Source: Chitinophaga filiformis (GTDB lineage Bacteria; Bacteroidota; Bacteroidia; Chitinophagales; Chitinophagaceae). Taken from it: a stretch of DNA of 64,000 nt. Made by a program: the position numbers and the translations under genes. Of this stretch, positions 45,803 through 56,219 are shown one piece after another (position 1 is the first letter of the stretch; each line of letters starts with the position of its first letter). The stretch lies in NCBI RefSeq assembly GCF_021646545.1, contig NZ_JAKIRP010000001.1:310001-374000 (forward strand). The letters are read 5' to 3'. The notes under the pieces are model-generated. The model made no database searches. It saw nothing but the letters and a program-made list of their open reading frames with translations, and was not told the DNA's origin.

Positions 45803-48800
45803 ATGAGTCTCCCTTCTCTATCGCTTAAACGTCCTGTATTCGCCATCGTGATGAATATCATCATCGTGATATTCGGCGTAGTGGGATTCAACTTCCTGGG
45901 GGTAAGGGATTTTCCCGCCATTGATCCCCCCATCGTGAACGTACGTACCTCTTATGCGGGCGCCAACTCTGATATCATAGAAACGCAGATCACCGAACCA
46001 TTGGAGAAGTCGATCAATGGTATTGCCGGTATCAAAAATATATCGTCATCCAGCAGCCAGGGTACCAGTAACATTACCGTTGAGTTTGAACTGGGCATAG
46101 ACCTTGAGGCCGCTGCCAACGATGTACGCGACAAAGTATCGCAGGCACTCCGTAACCTGCCGCCCGATATTGACGCGCCCCCTGTGGTATCAAAAGAAGA
46201 CGCCAACTCTGATTATATACTCTCTATGACAGTGCAGAGCAATGTCCGCAACCAGCTGGAAATCACCGAATACGCTAACAACGTATTGCTGGAAAGGCTG
46301 CAAACCATTCCCGGCGTCAGTTCTATCCGCATCCTGGGTGAGAAGAAATTTGCTATGCGCCTCTGGATGGACCCGGCCCGTTTGTCTGCTTACAGTCTCA
46401 CTCCTACAGATGTACAGGCTGCTCTTGCAAAAGAAAACGTAGAGCTGCCCTCCGGTAAGATCGCCGGTAACGCTACAGAACTGACTGTACGAACCTTTGG
46501 CCGTTTGAATACTGAAGACGATTTCAATAACCTGATCATCAAAAATGAAAATGGTAATGTGATTCACTTCCGTGATGTGGGGCAGGCTGTACTTGGCCCG
46601 GAAAACGAGGAAACCATCCTTAAAGAATCCGGCGTTCCAATGATCGCGCTTGCTTTGACGCCACAACCGGGTTCTAACTATGTGGCTATAACGGATGAGT
46701 TCTATAAACGTTATGAGCAACTGAAGAAAGATCTGCCTGATGATCTCATCACTAACATTGCTATCGACAATACCAGGTTTATCCGTAAATCTATTGAAGA
46801 GGTGGAAGAAACCCTGGTTGTAGCATTGGTGCTGGTGATCATCATTATATATCTTTTCTTCCGTGACTGGCTCATGGCCTTCCGTCCGCTGGTGGATATT
46901 CCAGTATCCCTCATTGCAGCGTTCTTCATCATGTACCTCTGTGGCTTTACAATAAATATCCTCACATTACTTGCTATCGTACTGGCCACCGGATTGGTGG
47001 TAGACGATGGTATTGTGGTCACGGAGAATATCTATAAAAAGATTGAAGCAGGAATGCCGCGTATGAAAGCGGCCAAGGAAGGTTCGGAAGAGATCTTCTT
47101 TGCGGTAATTGCGACATCCATCACACTCGCTTTCGTATTCCTGCCTATTGTGTTCCTGCAGGGATTTGTGGGAAGATTGTTCAGAGAATTCGGGATCGTG
47201 GTAGCAGGCGCTGTACTGGTATCAGCCTTTGTATCATTGACACTGACACCGGTACTGAACGTAAAACTAGGCCGTAAGACACATAAACATTCCTGGTTTT
47301 ACGAGAAGACAGAGCCTTTCTTCACAGGTATGGAATCTGGCTATCAGCGGGCACTGGAAGCATTTATGCGCATACGCTGGATGGCTGTCCTGATCGTAAT
47401 TAGCTGTCTTGCACTGATCCTGCTCATGTTCAGAAATCTGCAGTCCGAACTGGCGCCTATAGAAGACCGCAGTCAGTTCCGCTTGTCCATTACGGCTCCC
47501 GAAGGAACTGCGTACGATTATATGGAAAAGTACATGGATAGCCTTACACAGTTCATGAACGATTCCATTCCTGAGAAGAAGATACTTATCTCCGTTACCT
47601 CTCCCGGTTTTGGAGGTGCAGGTGCGGCCAACTCCGGTTTTGCGAATGTGGTGCTCACAGAACCTAACGAACGTCAGCGTTCGCAGAAAGAGATCGTGAA
47701 CATGGTAAACCGTAACATGTTCAAATTCCCGGAAGGTAAAGTGTTTGCCATCGAGCAACAGACCATACAGGTAGGACGCCGTGGTGGTTTACCTGTCGCT
47801 TTCGTGTTACAGCATATCAACTTCGACAGTCTGTCTTCAGCGCTGCCGCAATTCCTGGAAGAAGCGAACAACGATCCTACTTTCGCAGCAGTTGACGTAG
47901 ACCTGAAATTTAATAAACCGGAGCTGCGTATCCAGATCAACCGCGCCAAAGCAAGCGAACTGGGTGTATCTGTAGATGATATTTCACAAACCTTACAGCT
48001 GGCGCTCAGTAACCTGCGTTATGGATACTTCATACGTAACGGTAAACAATACCAGGTAATGGGACAGGTATATCGTGGCAGCCGCGATAAACCTACCGAC
48101 CTGCAGAATATATATGTGCGTAACATCCGCGGTGAAGCTATTCAGCTGGATAACGTTGTAACGATAGAAGAAGAAACAAGTCCTCCTGTTATTTATCACT
48201 TTAACCGTTATAAATCAGCGACCATTTCTGCAAGTCTCGCACCCGGTAAAACGATCGGCGATGGTATCAATGCCATGTACGATATCTATAACCGGTTAAA
48301 ACAGAAAGGTGTACTGAATGATAACTATGTGTATGCATTGGCAGGATCTTCCCGCGACTATGCGGAAAGTGGTTCCAACACAATGTTCGCGTTGATACTG
48401 GCGCTGGTACTGATCTATCTTGTACTGGCCGCACAGTTTGAAAGCTGGGTTGATCCGCTGATCATTATGATAACAGTGCCACTGGCATTTGCGGGTGCAT
48501 TGCTTTCCCTGTGGTTATTTGGTCAGACATGGAATATCTTCTCACAGATCGGTGTGATCATGCTGATAGGTCTTGTTACAAAGAACGGTATCCTGATCGT
48601 GGAATTTGCGAATCACAAACGTGATGAAGGATACACCAGGTCCCGGGCGGCTGTTGAGGCATCCGCGATGCGTTTGCGTCCGATCCTGATGACGAGTCTG
48701 GCGATGGCGCTAGGTGCATTACCTATCGCAATGTCACTGGGAGCTGCCGCTACCAGCCGTATTCCGTTAGGCATCGTGATCGTGGGTGGTATCGTATTCT

Positions 48801-48916
48801 CACTGATCCTCACATTATTTGTAATACCGGCCATGTATACCTTCTTATCCAGGAGGAAACCTGTATCTGACAGCATTGACGAAGAAGAGGCAGAGACGAC
48901 TTCAGTGCATGCATAA
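45803..48916 (+). CDS. RND efflux inner-membrane permease
   Basis: 1037 aa, full AcrB/MdtB length with 12 membrane segments and two large periplasmic loops. The proton-relay region reads ATGLVVDDGIVVTENIYKKIE in TM4. The second half shows LVLAAQFESWVDPLIIM and MLIGLVTKNGILIVEFANH. It is a drug/proton antiporter of the HAE1 or MdtBC type. Substrate specificity cannot be read from sequence. The gene follows the adaptor by 68 bp. Confidence 0.96.
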   Translation: MSLPSLSLKRPVFAIVMNIIIVIFGVVGFNFLGVRDFPAIDPPIVNVRTSYAGANSDIIETQITEPLEKSINGIAGIKNISSSSSQGTSNITVEFELGIDLEAAANDVRDKVSQALRNLPPDIDAPPVVSKEDANSDYILSMTVQSNVRNQLEITEYANNVLLERLQTIPGVSSIRILGEKKFAMRLWMDPARLSAYSLTPTDVQAALAKENVELPSGKIAGNATELTVRTFGRLNTEDDFNNLIIKNENGNVIHFRDVGQAVLGPENEETILKESGVPMIALALTPQPGSNYVAITDEFYKRYEQLKKDLPDDLITNIAIDNTRFIRKSIEEVEETLVVALVLVIIIIYLFFRDWLMAFRPLVDIPVSLIAAFFIMYLCGFTINILTLLAIVLATGLVVDDGIVVTENIYKKIEAGMPRMKAAKEGSEEIFFAVIATSITLAFVFLPIVFLQGFVGRLFREFGIVVAGAVLVSAFVSLTLTPVLNVKLGRKTHKHSWFYEKTEPFFTGMESGYQRALEAFMRIRWMAVLIVISCLALILLMFRNLQSELAPIEDRSQFRLSITAPEGTAYDYMEKYMDSLTQFMNDSIPEKKILISVTSPGFGGAGAANSGFANVVLTEPNERQRSQKEIVNMVNRNMFKFPEGKVFAIEQQTIQVGRRGGLPVAFVLQHINFDSLSSALPQFLEEANNDPTFAAVDVDLKFNKPELRIQINRAKASELGVSVDDISQTLQLALSNLRYGYFIRNGKQYQVMGQVYRGSRDKPTDLQNIYVRNIRGEAIQLDNVVTIEEETSPPVIYHFNRYKSATISASLAPGKTIGDGINAMYDIYNRLKQKGVLNDNYVYALAGSSRDYAESGSNTMFALILALVLIYLVLAAQFESWVDPLIIMITVPLAFAGALLSLWLFGQTWNIFSQIGVIMLIGLVTKNGILIVEFANHKRDEGYTRSRAAVEASAMRLRPILMTSLAMALGALPIAMSLGAAATSRIPLGIVIVGGIVFSLILTLFVIPAMYTFLSRRKPVSDSIDEEEAETTSVHA

Positions 48917-48930
48917 ACATCAGCAATTAA

Positions 48931-50244
48931 ATGAAACGTACACTTCTATATTTCTCTTTATTACTGGGCACCGCTGTACATGCCCAGCAGGTGCTTACGC
49001 CGGAACAGGCGATAGACCTGGCATTAAAGAATAACTACGATATCCGTCTGGCAAAAAATGATGCAGCCATTACGGCTAACGATTATGCCTATGCTAATCT
49101 GGCCTTCGCTCCGCGTATAAATGGTACTGCCAATAAAGTATGGAACAATACACGGACCAAACAGGAATTTGCCAATGGCAGCAAGCGCGATACCAGCGGC
49201 ATTCACGCCACTACATTAAGCGCCAATGTCAGTCTTGCGTGGACATTATTTGACGGGTTAAAGATGTTTGCTACCAGACAGAAACTGGAATCGCTCCGCG
49301 ATCTGGGAGAGCTGGCCGTGAAGGACCAGGTGATCAACACCGTGGCTAACATTATTGCCGGCTACTACAATGTAGTGCAGCAAAAGCAACAACTGCGCAA
49401 CCTTTCAGAGCAACTGTCCATATCTGAAGAAAGGGTAAAACTGTCTGACGCTAAATTTCAGACAGGTCTCGGACCTAAAACAGACTGGCTGCAGTCAAAA
49501 GTCGATTACAATGCATTAAAGGCTTCTTATCTGCGTCAGCAGACACTCATAGATCAGAGTAAAGCAACATTGAATCAGCTGATGGCCGTTGAAGCAGGTA
49601 ATACACAATATGACGTGCTGGACACCATTCCGCTGAATATGGAGCTTTCCTATGGCGGACTAAGACAGGAAGCGTTGCAAAAGAACACGGGGCTGATGGT
49701 TGCACAACAAAACCTCCGGGTGTCTCAGTTACAGCTGAAAGAAAGTAAAGGGGATTATTTTCCGGTAATCAATTTCAACTCTGCCTATAACTATTCAAGG
49801 GTCAATTCCAATGCAGCTACGAACTCATTCAGCCCTGTATATAACCAGAATGGCGTGCTTAGTTATGGCTTCTCTGCCACTATTCCCATCTTCAACGGGC
49901 TGAATGTTAAAAGGCAGGTAAATGCGGCTAAACTGAACGTAGGCTATCAGCAATTGTCGCTGGAAAATACACGTACAATAGTAGACCTCTCGCTGACCAC
50001 CGCTTTCAAAGATTATGAATATTACAAAACCGCGGTTACGCTGGAAGATGAAAACCTGGGGCTGGCAAGAGAGAACGTAATGGTGGCTATGGAACGTTTC
50101 AGACAGGGAGTAAGTACAGTGATTGAGATGAAGGAGGCACAGCAAAGCCTGGAAGATGCGTATAACAGATTGATCAACGCGCGCTATAATGTTAAGCTTG
50201 CGGAAACGCAGCTGTTGAGACTGAACGGTTCGCTGGTAAAATAA
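48931..50244 (+). CDS. TolC-family outer membrane channel
   Basis: 437 aa with signal peptide (cut near VHAQQ). Two OEP repeats of long helices are visible: QVLTPEQAIDLALKNNYDIRLAKND at the start, then a second cycle at about residue 230 (LRQEALQKNTGLMVAQQNLRVSQLQLKE). It completes the tripartite pump and is only 14 bp after the permease. Confidence 0.95.
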   Translation: MKRTLLYFSLLLGTAVHAQQVLTPEQAIDLALKNNYDIRLAKNDAAITANDYAYANLAFAPRINGTANKVWNNTRTKQEFANGSKRDTSGIHATTLSANVSLAWTLFDGLKMFATRQKLESLRDLGELAVKDQVINTVANIIAGYYNVVQQKQQLRNLSEQLSISEERVKLSDAKFQTGLGPKTDWLQSKVDYNALKASYLRQQTLIDQSKATLNQLMAVEAGNTQYDVLDTIPLNMELSYGGLRQEALQKNTGLMVAQQNLRVSQLQLKESKGDYFPVINFNSAYNYSRVNSNAATNSFSPVYNQNGVLSYGFSATIPIFNGLNVKRQVNAAKLNVGYQQLSLENTRTIVDLSLTTAFKDYEYYKTAVTLEDENLGLARENVMVAMERFRQGVSTVIEMKEAQQSLEDAYNRLINARYNVKLAETQLLRLNGSLVK

Positions 50245-50278
50245 ACTTACACTATCTGCCCCCATCAGGCGCCCAAAG

Positions 50279-50316
50279 TAAAAGAGCCAGTATCAAGTTT
50301 GATACTGGCTCTTTTA
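50279..50316. terminator. Bidirectional terminator
   Basis: A perfect 18-bp stem (50279-50296 with 50299-50316) with a two-base spacer and T/A-rich flanks on both strands, placed between convergent genes. Confidence 0.9.
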
Positions 50317-50337
50317 CTTTATCGTGATAATGATTTA

Positions 50338-51096
50338 TTATTCCTGCTCTTCCTTCTTTGCCGGCATACTGGTTTTGTCCTGCTGATAATGTTTGAAGCT
50401 TTCCTTAATGAACAACATCAGGTCATAATCAGTGGCATCCTGGAGGAATTGATAGCCGGGCCTGTATCGCAGCATAAAAGTATCCAGCTCGTCTCCGCTT
50501 AATTTTGTCATTCTTTCTACAAGCTCAGGATTATAGCGGTTGTCTATGTATTTCTCTTTTTCCCAATACACCAGCTGCTCCTGGAAGTGCTCTTTACGCT
50601 TACGCGCCTTGCTGGGCACCAGGTAGGTGAGGGCTGTGATAGGGTTGGAGGGAAGCGTTTTTAACACATCCATTGCCCCCGGTTTATGATAGTTGAAATA
50701 TTTACCATATTCTTCACGGGTGGCAAGTGAATCACGTTTATAGTCCTTTCCCACTACGGTTACCTGTCCCAGGCCAATGATCTGGCGTGTGAGATAGACA
50801 TTAATGAACATGGAAGTGGTTGGTACTGTAAGGCTCTTTCTATAATAGCTCAGAATTGAAAACTCAAGTGTATCTCCCGGCATTGCGTCAATGGAAAAAC
50901 GGCCGCTCTCGTTGCTAATGGTACCGCTCCGGGAAGCTTTATTGATAATAGTAACTCCCGGCAGTCCTGATCTGTTATCCGCATCTGCTACCATACCTGA
51001 CACCCTCACCTGCGCGTTGGCATGCTGCAGAAAGAATAACAGGTACAAAAACAGTGCTCCGATGCAACCGGAAAGTTGTATAATTCGTCTAGGCAT
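50338..51096 (-). CDS. Carboxypeptidase-like regulatory domain protein
   Basis: 252 aa with signal peptide (cut near ANAQ). Residues about 29-110 form a carboxypeptidase-D-like regulatory domain (RVSGMVADADNRSGLPGVTIINKASRSGTISNESGRFSI) as at the N terminus of SusC proteins, but no barrel follows. The rest is a charged, helical region (RKRKEHFQEQLVYWEKEKYIDNRYNPELVERM). It is a free-standing periplasmic or outer-membrane-associated protein, common in Bacteroidota, with unknown function. Confidence 0.8.
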   Translation of the reverse strand: MPRRIIQLSGCIGALFLYLLFFLQHANAQVRVSGMVADADNRSGLPGVTIINKASRSGTISNESGRFSIDAMPGDTLEFSILSYYRKSLTVPTTSMFINVYLTRQIIGLGQVTVVGKDYKRDSLATREEYGKYFNYHKPGAMDVLKTLPSNPITALTYLVPSKARKRKEHFQEQLVYWEKEKYIDNRYNPELVERMTKLSGDELDTFMLRYRPGYQFLQDATDYDLMLFIKESFKHYQQDKTSMPAKKEEQE

Positions 51097-51317
51097 CGCT
51101 CAAATTTAGTTTTCCCAGCGCAAATGAAAAGTTAAAAAATAGTTCTCTACCGACAGACTACAGTCCATAGTTTATAGGAAACAAGCATTAAACTTAGGAT
51201 TTTTATTTCTAATAACTCAACAGTTCATGCCGAACGGCAAATAAATTGTCCATTCCCGGACCCGATCATCTGTATGTAAAAACTATATTATTATCTTTAT
51301 TCCTTATTTCAAAGAGT

Positions 51318-52235
51318 ATGCCTCACAGGATCTTATTTGCTACGCAGCGTTATCAATATCTGAAAGACAGGTTATTATCCCTTATGCCGGAATGGGAAGA
51401 AGGAGTGCTGGACATCAGGGACTTTCCGGATGGGGAGCATTATCATCGGATAACAAGTAAAGTGGCAAACAAAGAGGTGATCCTGGTGGGGGGCACTATT
51501 GACGATAAGGAAACATTAGAACTTTTTGATATTGCTCATGGCTGTATACAGGAAGGAGCATGCGCCATTAATATTGTGATCCCGTTTTTCGGCTATTCAA
51601 CGATGGAACGGGCTGTAAAGAAAGGAGAGATCGTAAAAGCCAAAACCAGGGCCTTATTGTTTTCCGCCCTGCCTCCTACCAGTTCGGGTAACAAAGTGTT
51701 GATGATGGACCTCCATGTAGACGGCATTACTTACTACTTTGAGAGTGCTATCCGTCCTGTGCATTTATATGGCAAGGACCTCGTAAAAGAAGCTGCACTG
51801 GAAATAGCCGGCAATCGTCCATTTGTGCTGGCCAGTACAGATGCCGGCCGCGCGAAATGGGTAGAATCACTGGCTAATGATCTGCACGTTTCAGCAGCTT
51901 TCGTTTTCAAGAAACGTATCTCAGGAGAAGAAACACACATCACTGCTATCAGTGCAGATGTACAGGATAAGCTGGTTATCATTTACGATGATATGATCCG
52001 TACTGGCGGCTCACTGCTTCACGCCGCAGAAGCATATCTGCAGGCAGGTGCATGTGAGATAGCTGTCATCACGACACATGGAATTTTTGCGGGTAATGGC
52101 TTTGAGAAGATCAAACAAAGTGGCATTATAAAAAAAGTAGTTTGTACAGATACCCACCCCAATGCGCTTGCCATCAACGATGAACTACTCACAATTAAAT
52201 CAGTAGATAAGATCATCGCAGAGTACTTCAATTAG
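51318..52235 (+). CDS. Ribose-phosphate pyrophosphokinase-like protein
   Basis: 305 aa from the ATG at 51318 (MPHRILFATQRYQYLKDRL); upstream codons to 51246 look untranslated. The two phosphoribosyltransferase-like halves of PRPP synthetase are recognisable: DFPDGEHYHRI, PFFGYSTMERAVKKGEIVKAKT, a DLHVDGITYYFE counterpart of the usual DLHAxQIQGFF, and the PRPP loop KLVIIYDDMIRTGGSLLHAA. It is clearly divergent from the housekeeping Prs and could be a specialised or catalytically altered paralogue. No partner gene is nearby. Confidence 0.82.
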   Translation: MPHRILFATQRYQYLKDRLLSLMPEWEEGVLDIRDFPDGEHYHRITSKVANKEVILVGGTIDDKETLELFDIAHGCIQEGACAINIVIPFFGYSTMERAVKKGEIVKAKTRALLFSALPPTSSGNKVLMMDLHVDGITYYFESAIRPVHLYGKDLVKEAALEIAGNRPFVLASTDAGRAKWVESLANDLHVSAAFVFKKRISGEETHITAISADVQDKLVIIYDDMIRTGGSLLHAAEAYLQAGACEIAVITTHGIFAGNGFEKIKQSGIIKKVVCTDTHPNALAINDELLTIKSVDKIIAEYFN

Positions 52236-52626
52236 GAGTACTCAATATGCCCCATGTTCATTGAGTATGCCGTTGGCAAGGTGTTTGATATACAGCGCAA
52301 AAGAAGGGATTGCTGTTGTAGCGGAAACCATAGCCAGGGTACATACGGGGGAATGACAAATGTTAATCACTATCGCATTCTCACCTCAGACTAAATAACA
52401 ATCAGCGTACAATTATGCCTGATGTCTATACGCTTTCGCGTATGGACCGCCAACTAATCACTACATGAAGCGTGCGTGAGTACACATTTTTAATAAATAT
52501 CCAGTTCCGGGCTCATTGTAACAGGCGTTTAGATTGTATTGTAATTAGCAGAGAAGTTATCACATAATAGAGATAGAAGCGGCCACCTGCTTCAAAAAAA
52601 TTTGTAACCAAATCTTACTATATAAG
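52236..52626. other. Intergenic region before the third SusC gene
   Basis: An 8-bp stem TACTCAAT/ATTGAGTA (52239-52246, 52260-52267) lies immediately after the stop codon but lacks a T run. Nothing else is evident. Confidence 0.4.
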
Positions 52627-55600
52627 ATGAGAAGCCATGTACTCAACTGGTTGTGGCTGTGCTTTGCCTTTTTCTGTAGTGTAAAACCCGTTAAAGCAGG
52701 CACACGCGTTAACCACTCCTTTTCCGGAACCAGCGCTGAGATAACCAGATATCAGCCGTCTATTACAGCCAATGTTAACTTTCAGCAGAAAGATACTACT
52801 GTAAAACCCACTACCAGTCCGGTAGTTGTAACACCCTCTTCATCGGGTAAAAAAGATACTTCTAAACCAGCAACTACATCACCTGTGGTCGTCACTCCTT
52901 CGTCCGATACTTCCCGGCCGAAGAACGATTCTGCAGCCCGCAGAACCGCAACTGACACGACCAAACCGAAAAGTGATACCGCACTGATCCTTCCTGCCGA
53001 TTCCAATAAACTGAAGCAGGAAGCGGGTCAGTTCAATCTGAAAGGTGTAGTAAAAGAAACCGGCGGCACTCCGATTCCCGGCGCACAGGTTGTCAATCTC
53101 TCCACAAAAGAAGCTGTTGCCACAAGTGCAGATGGCGCTTTTACGTTGAAAGCATCAACGGGCGATACTATCAAAATCGCAGCTGTCAGCTATGCTGAAC
53201 AGTCGATCCCGCTTGATTCACGAGAGCCGCTGGCAATACGCCTGACATCTGCATCTGCTAATCAGAAAGCACTTAAAGAAGTAGTAGTAACGGCATTGGG
53301 TATCCAGAAAAATACACGTGCTGTAGGTTATGCAGTAGAAGAAGTAGGTGGAAACGCAGTGCAGGAAGCAAAGGAAGTAAACTTCGCCAATGCGCTCACC
53401 GGTAAAGTTCCAGGCTTACAGATCAATACCAACACAGGCTCCATGGGTGGCTCCACGAAAATCACCATCCGTGGTGTTAAGTCTATCCTGGGCGACAACA
53501 ACGCTTTCATAGTAGTAGATGGTACTCCATTTATAAATAACAATACTAACCAGGGTGGTCAGTTGAATGGTGGTGGTGGTTATGATTTTGGTAGTTCTCT
53601 TCAGGACATTAATCCGGAAGATATCGACAACATCTCCGTGCTGAAAGGCGCTGCAGCTACTGCGCTGTATGGTAGCCGCGGTGCAAATGGTGTAATGCTG
53701 ATCACTACCAAGAAACGCCCTGAAGCGTCTGGTGGTATAGGCGTTACCTACAGCATCAATGCGCAGGTGGACAGAGTGTATGTATTGCCTAAATATCAGA
53801 ATGAGTATGGTGGTGGTACCGGTGGAAAGTTTGACACCCTCTATTACAATCAGAATCCGGAAGCATTCATTGATGAAGCGCATGCAACATACGATAATAA
53901 CGATGGTAAAGGCCGCTATGATCTGTTAGTGAAATATTATGATGATGCTTCATGGGGACCTAAACTGGATGGCCAGATGGTGCGTCACTACTGGTCATGG
54001 GACAAGAACAAGGGCAACCCTTATTTCGGTCAGACAGCGCCATGGGTGGCTCAGCCAAACAACGTGAAGGATTTCTACAGAACGGGGTACACCCTCACCA
54101 ACAATATAGCCATGGCCGGTAATAACGATAAAGGTTATTTCCGTCTTTCATATGGCAACATGAATCAGATATTCGTACTACCGAACGCGTCTTTAAACCG
54201 TAACAACCTTTCATTTAACGGCGGCTATGAGTTAACCAAAGGTCTCCGTGGTGTTGCCTCCCTGAACTATACTGCCATGAAGGCGAAAGCGCGGCCAGGC
54301 ACAGGCTTCACCGGACCAAACCCAACCCTGCAGTTCACCATGTACGGACAACGCCAGCTGGATATTGAGCGGGAAAAAGAATATCAATATGCAGATGGAT
54401 CGCAGATCACCTGGAACAGAAAATCCTGGAGCGACCCGGCAGTGGCGTCAAGTAATGGCCCATACTGGAACCGTTATATGGATTATGAAACGGACAGCCG
54501 CAACCGTATATTCGGTAACGCAGGTCTTGACTGGGATGTAAGCAAATGGCTAACGATCAGCGGCAGGGTGTTTATGGACGATTATAATACCCTGGAAGAA
54601 GAAAGAATAGCTAAAGATTACCTGGTGGGTGGATACATCAAACGTGTACGTACATCCAGGGAGATGAACTATCAGTTAACTGCAAACATCAATAAAGAAC
54701 TCAGTAAGGACCTTAAGCTGAATGCGTTGGTGGGCGGCAATATCATGCATCGTAAATGGACAACTACCGGTGGTAGCACCGTGGGGGGTCTGATCATTCC
54801 AGGTGTGTATAACCTGAACAACTCTTTGCAAACAGCGTTGCCTATTGATGAGTTCTTTGAAAAACAGATCAATTCTGCTTTTGCCACAGCATCCCTGGGT
54901 TACAGGAACTTCCTGTTCCTCGAACTCACAGGCCGTGCAGACTGGAGCTCTGCACTGTTAAGTGAAAATAATCCGTACTTCTATCCATCTGCATCAGGAT
55001 CTTTTGTCTTCTCAGATCTGTTAAAAGACTGGAAATGGCTGACATTTGGTAAACTACGTGCCAGCGTATCGCAGGTGGGTAGTGACACCGATCCTTACCA
55101 GATCTACGATACTTACCAGTTCATTCCGCCCTTCGGCAATTTGCCTGTTACACAACTGACTTCTACCAAATACAATAAGACGCTGAAACCAGAACGTACG
55201 AGAGAATATGAAACAGGTATCTCCCTGAAATTCTGGGATGATCATATTGGCCTGGATGTTACCTACTACGACAGGATCACCAAAGACCAGATCATTCCAC
55301 TGCCTATCTCTTCTGCTTCCGGCTTTACCAATACGATCGTAAATGGTGGTAGTGTACAGAACCGTGGTCTTGAAATAGGACTCAACCTGAATCCTATCCG
55401 CCTGAAAAATGGCTTCCGCTGGGATATCAATGCGAACATCGCACGCAACCGTAATAAACTGCTCAATCTGGACATTCCCCAGTATAACAGCTCCCTGCCG
55501 GTATTGCTGATCGGTACAGACCGCAGAACGACCAGAGTATCTGTAGCAGCTTATGTAGGTAAGCCAATGGGAACAATACTCGGAACTGATTATGTGTACG

Positions 55601-56208
55601 ATGCACAAGGCCGGAAAATTGTAGGCGCCGACGGTCTGTACAAGATCACAAACAATCCGGTGCCTATCGGAAACGCTTATCCCGATTATGTGGGCGGTGT
55701 GACTAACTCATTCACATATAAAGGCGTTTACCTGTCAGCACTGGTAGACTTCCAGCATGGTGGCGATTTCTTCTCTTACACGAACATGTATGGTAAGGGT
55801 TCCGGTTTACTGGATATTACTGCAGCAAACGGAGTGAGGGAAAAAGGTATTATTGCTGAAGGTGTAACTGAAGAAGGCAGGCCTAATGAAGTCGTATTGG
55901 ATGCTGCGACGTATTTCCAGAACAATGAAGGTAAAACGCTGAGCAAGGCCAATCTGTATGATGCTAGTTACATCTATCTGCGTGAGGTTAAGCTGGGATA
56001 TAACCTGCCTGAGTCATGGTCCAAAAAAGTGCATGCACAAAGCGCACGTCTTTCTTTGTATGGCCGTAACCTCTGGCTGATCAAATCCAATGCGCCGAAT
56101 GTGGATCCTTCCAATATCCTGAACTCATCATCCAATATTCAGGGTATTGAAGGTGGTGCATTGCCTTCACTGCGTTCTTATGGTGTTAACCTGAGTGTTT
56201 CATTCTAA
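52627..56208 (+). CDS. SusC-family transporter with Thr/Pro/Ser-rich N-terminal linker
   Basis: 1193 aa. The signal peptide ends about residue 25. Residues about 55-135 are a low-complexity linker rich in Thr, Pro, Ser, Lys and Asp with a duplicated TTSPVVVTPSS motif. The carboxypeptidase-like regulatory domain (about 140-215), SusC box (KEVVVTALGIQKNTRAVGYAVEEV), plug (NNAFIVVDGTPF, YGSRGANGVMLITTKK) and barrel follow. There is no STN domain. The linker between signal peptide and regulatory domain is unusual for SusC. The partner SusD-like gene starts 11 bp downstream; no hydrolase is attached, so the substrate is unknown. Confidence 0.94.
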   Translation: MRSHVLNWLWLCFAFFCSVKPVKAGTRVNHSFSGTSAEITRYQPSITANVNFQQKDTTVKPTTSPVVVTPSSSGKKDTSKPATTSPVVVTPSSDTSRPKNDSAARRTATDTTKPKSDTALILPADSNKLKQEAGQFNLKGVVKETGGTPIPGAQVVNLSTKEAVATSADGAFTLKASTGDTIKIAAVSYAEQSIPLDSREPLAIRLTSASANQKALKEVVVTALGIQKNTRAVGYAVEEVGGNAVQEAKEVNFANALTGKVPGLQINTNTGSMGGSTKITIRGVKSILGDNNAFIVVDGTPFINNNTNQGGQLNGGGGYDFGSSLQDINPEDIDNISVLKGAAATALYGSRGANGVMLITTKKRPEASGGIGVTYSINAQVDRVYVLPKYQNEYGGGTGGKFDTLYYNQNPEAFIDEAHATYDNNDGKGRYDLLVKYYDDASWGPKLDGQMVRHYWSWDKNKGNPYFGQTAPWVAQPNNVKDFYRTGYTLTNNIAMAGNNDKGYFRLSYGNMNQIFVLPNASLNRNNLSFNGGYELTKGLRGVASLNYTAMKAKARPGTGFTGPNPTLQFTMYGQRQLDIEREKEYQYADGSQITWNRKSWSDPAVASSNGPYWNRYMDYETDSRNRIFGNAGLDWDVSKWLTISGRVFMDDYNTLEEERIAKDYLVGGYIKRVRTSREMNYQLTANINKELSKDLKLNALVGGNIMHRKWTTTGGSTVGGLIIPGVYNLNNSLQTALPIDEFFEKQINSAFATASLGYRNFLFLELTGRADWSSALLSENNPYFYPSASGSFVFSDLLKDWKWLTFGKLRASVSQVGSDTDPYQIYDTYQFIPPFGNLPVTQLTSTKYNKTLKPERTREYETGISLKFWDDHIGLDVTYYDRITKDQIIPLPISSASGFTNTIVNGGSVQNRGLEIGLNLNPIRLKNGFRWDINANIARNRNKLLNLDIPQYNSSLPVLLIGTDRRTTRVSVAAYVGKPMGTILGTDYVYDAQGRKIVGADGLYKITNNPVPIGNAYPDYVGGVTNSFTYKGVYLSALVDFQHGGDFFSYTNMYGKGSGLLDITAANGVREKGIIAEGVTEEGRPNEVVLDAATYFQNNEGKTLSKANLYDASYIYLREVKLGYNLPESWSKKVHAQSARLSLYGRNLWLIKSNAPNVDPSNILNSSSNIQGIEGGALPSLRSYGVNLSVSF

Positions 56209-56219
56209 AACTGAATTCA

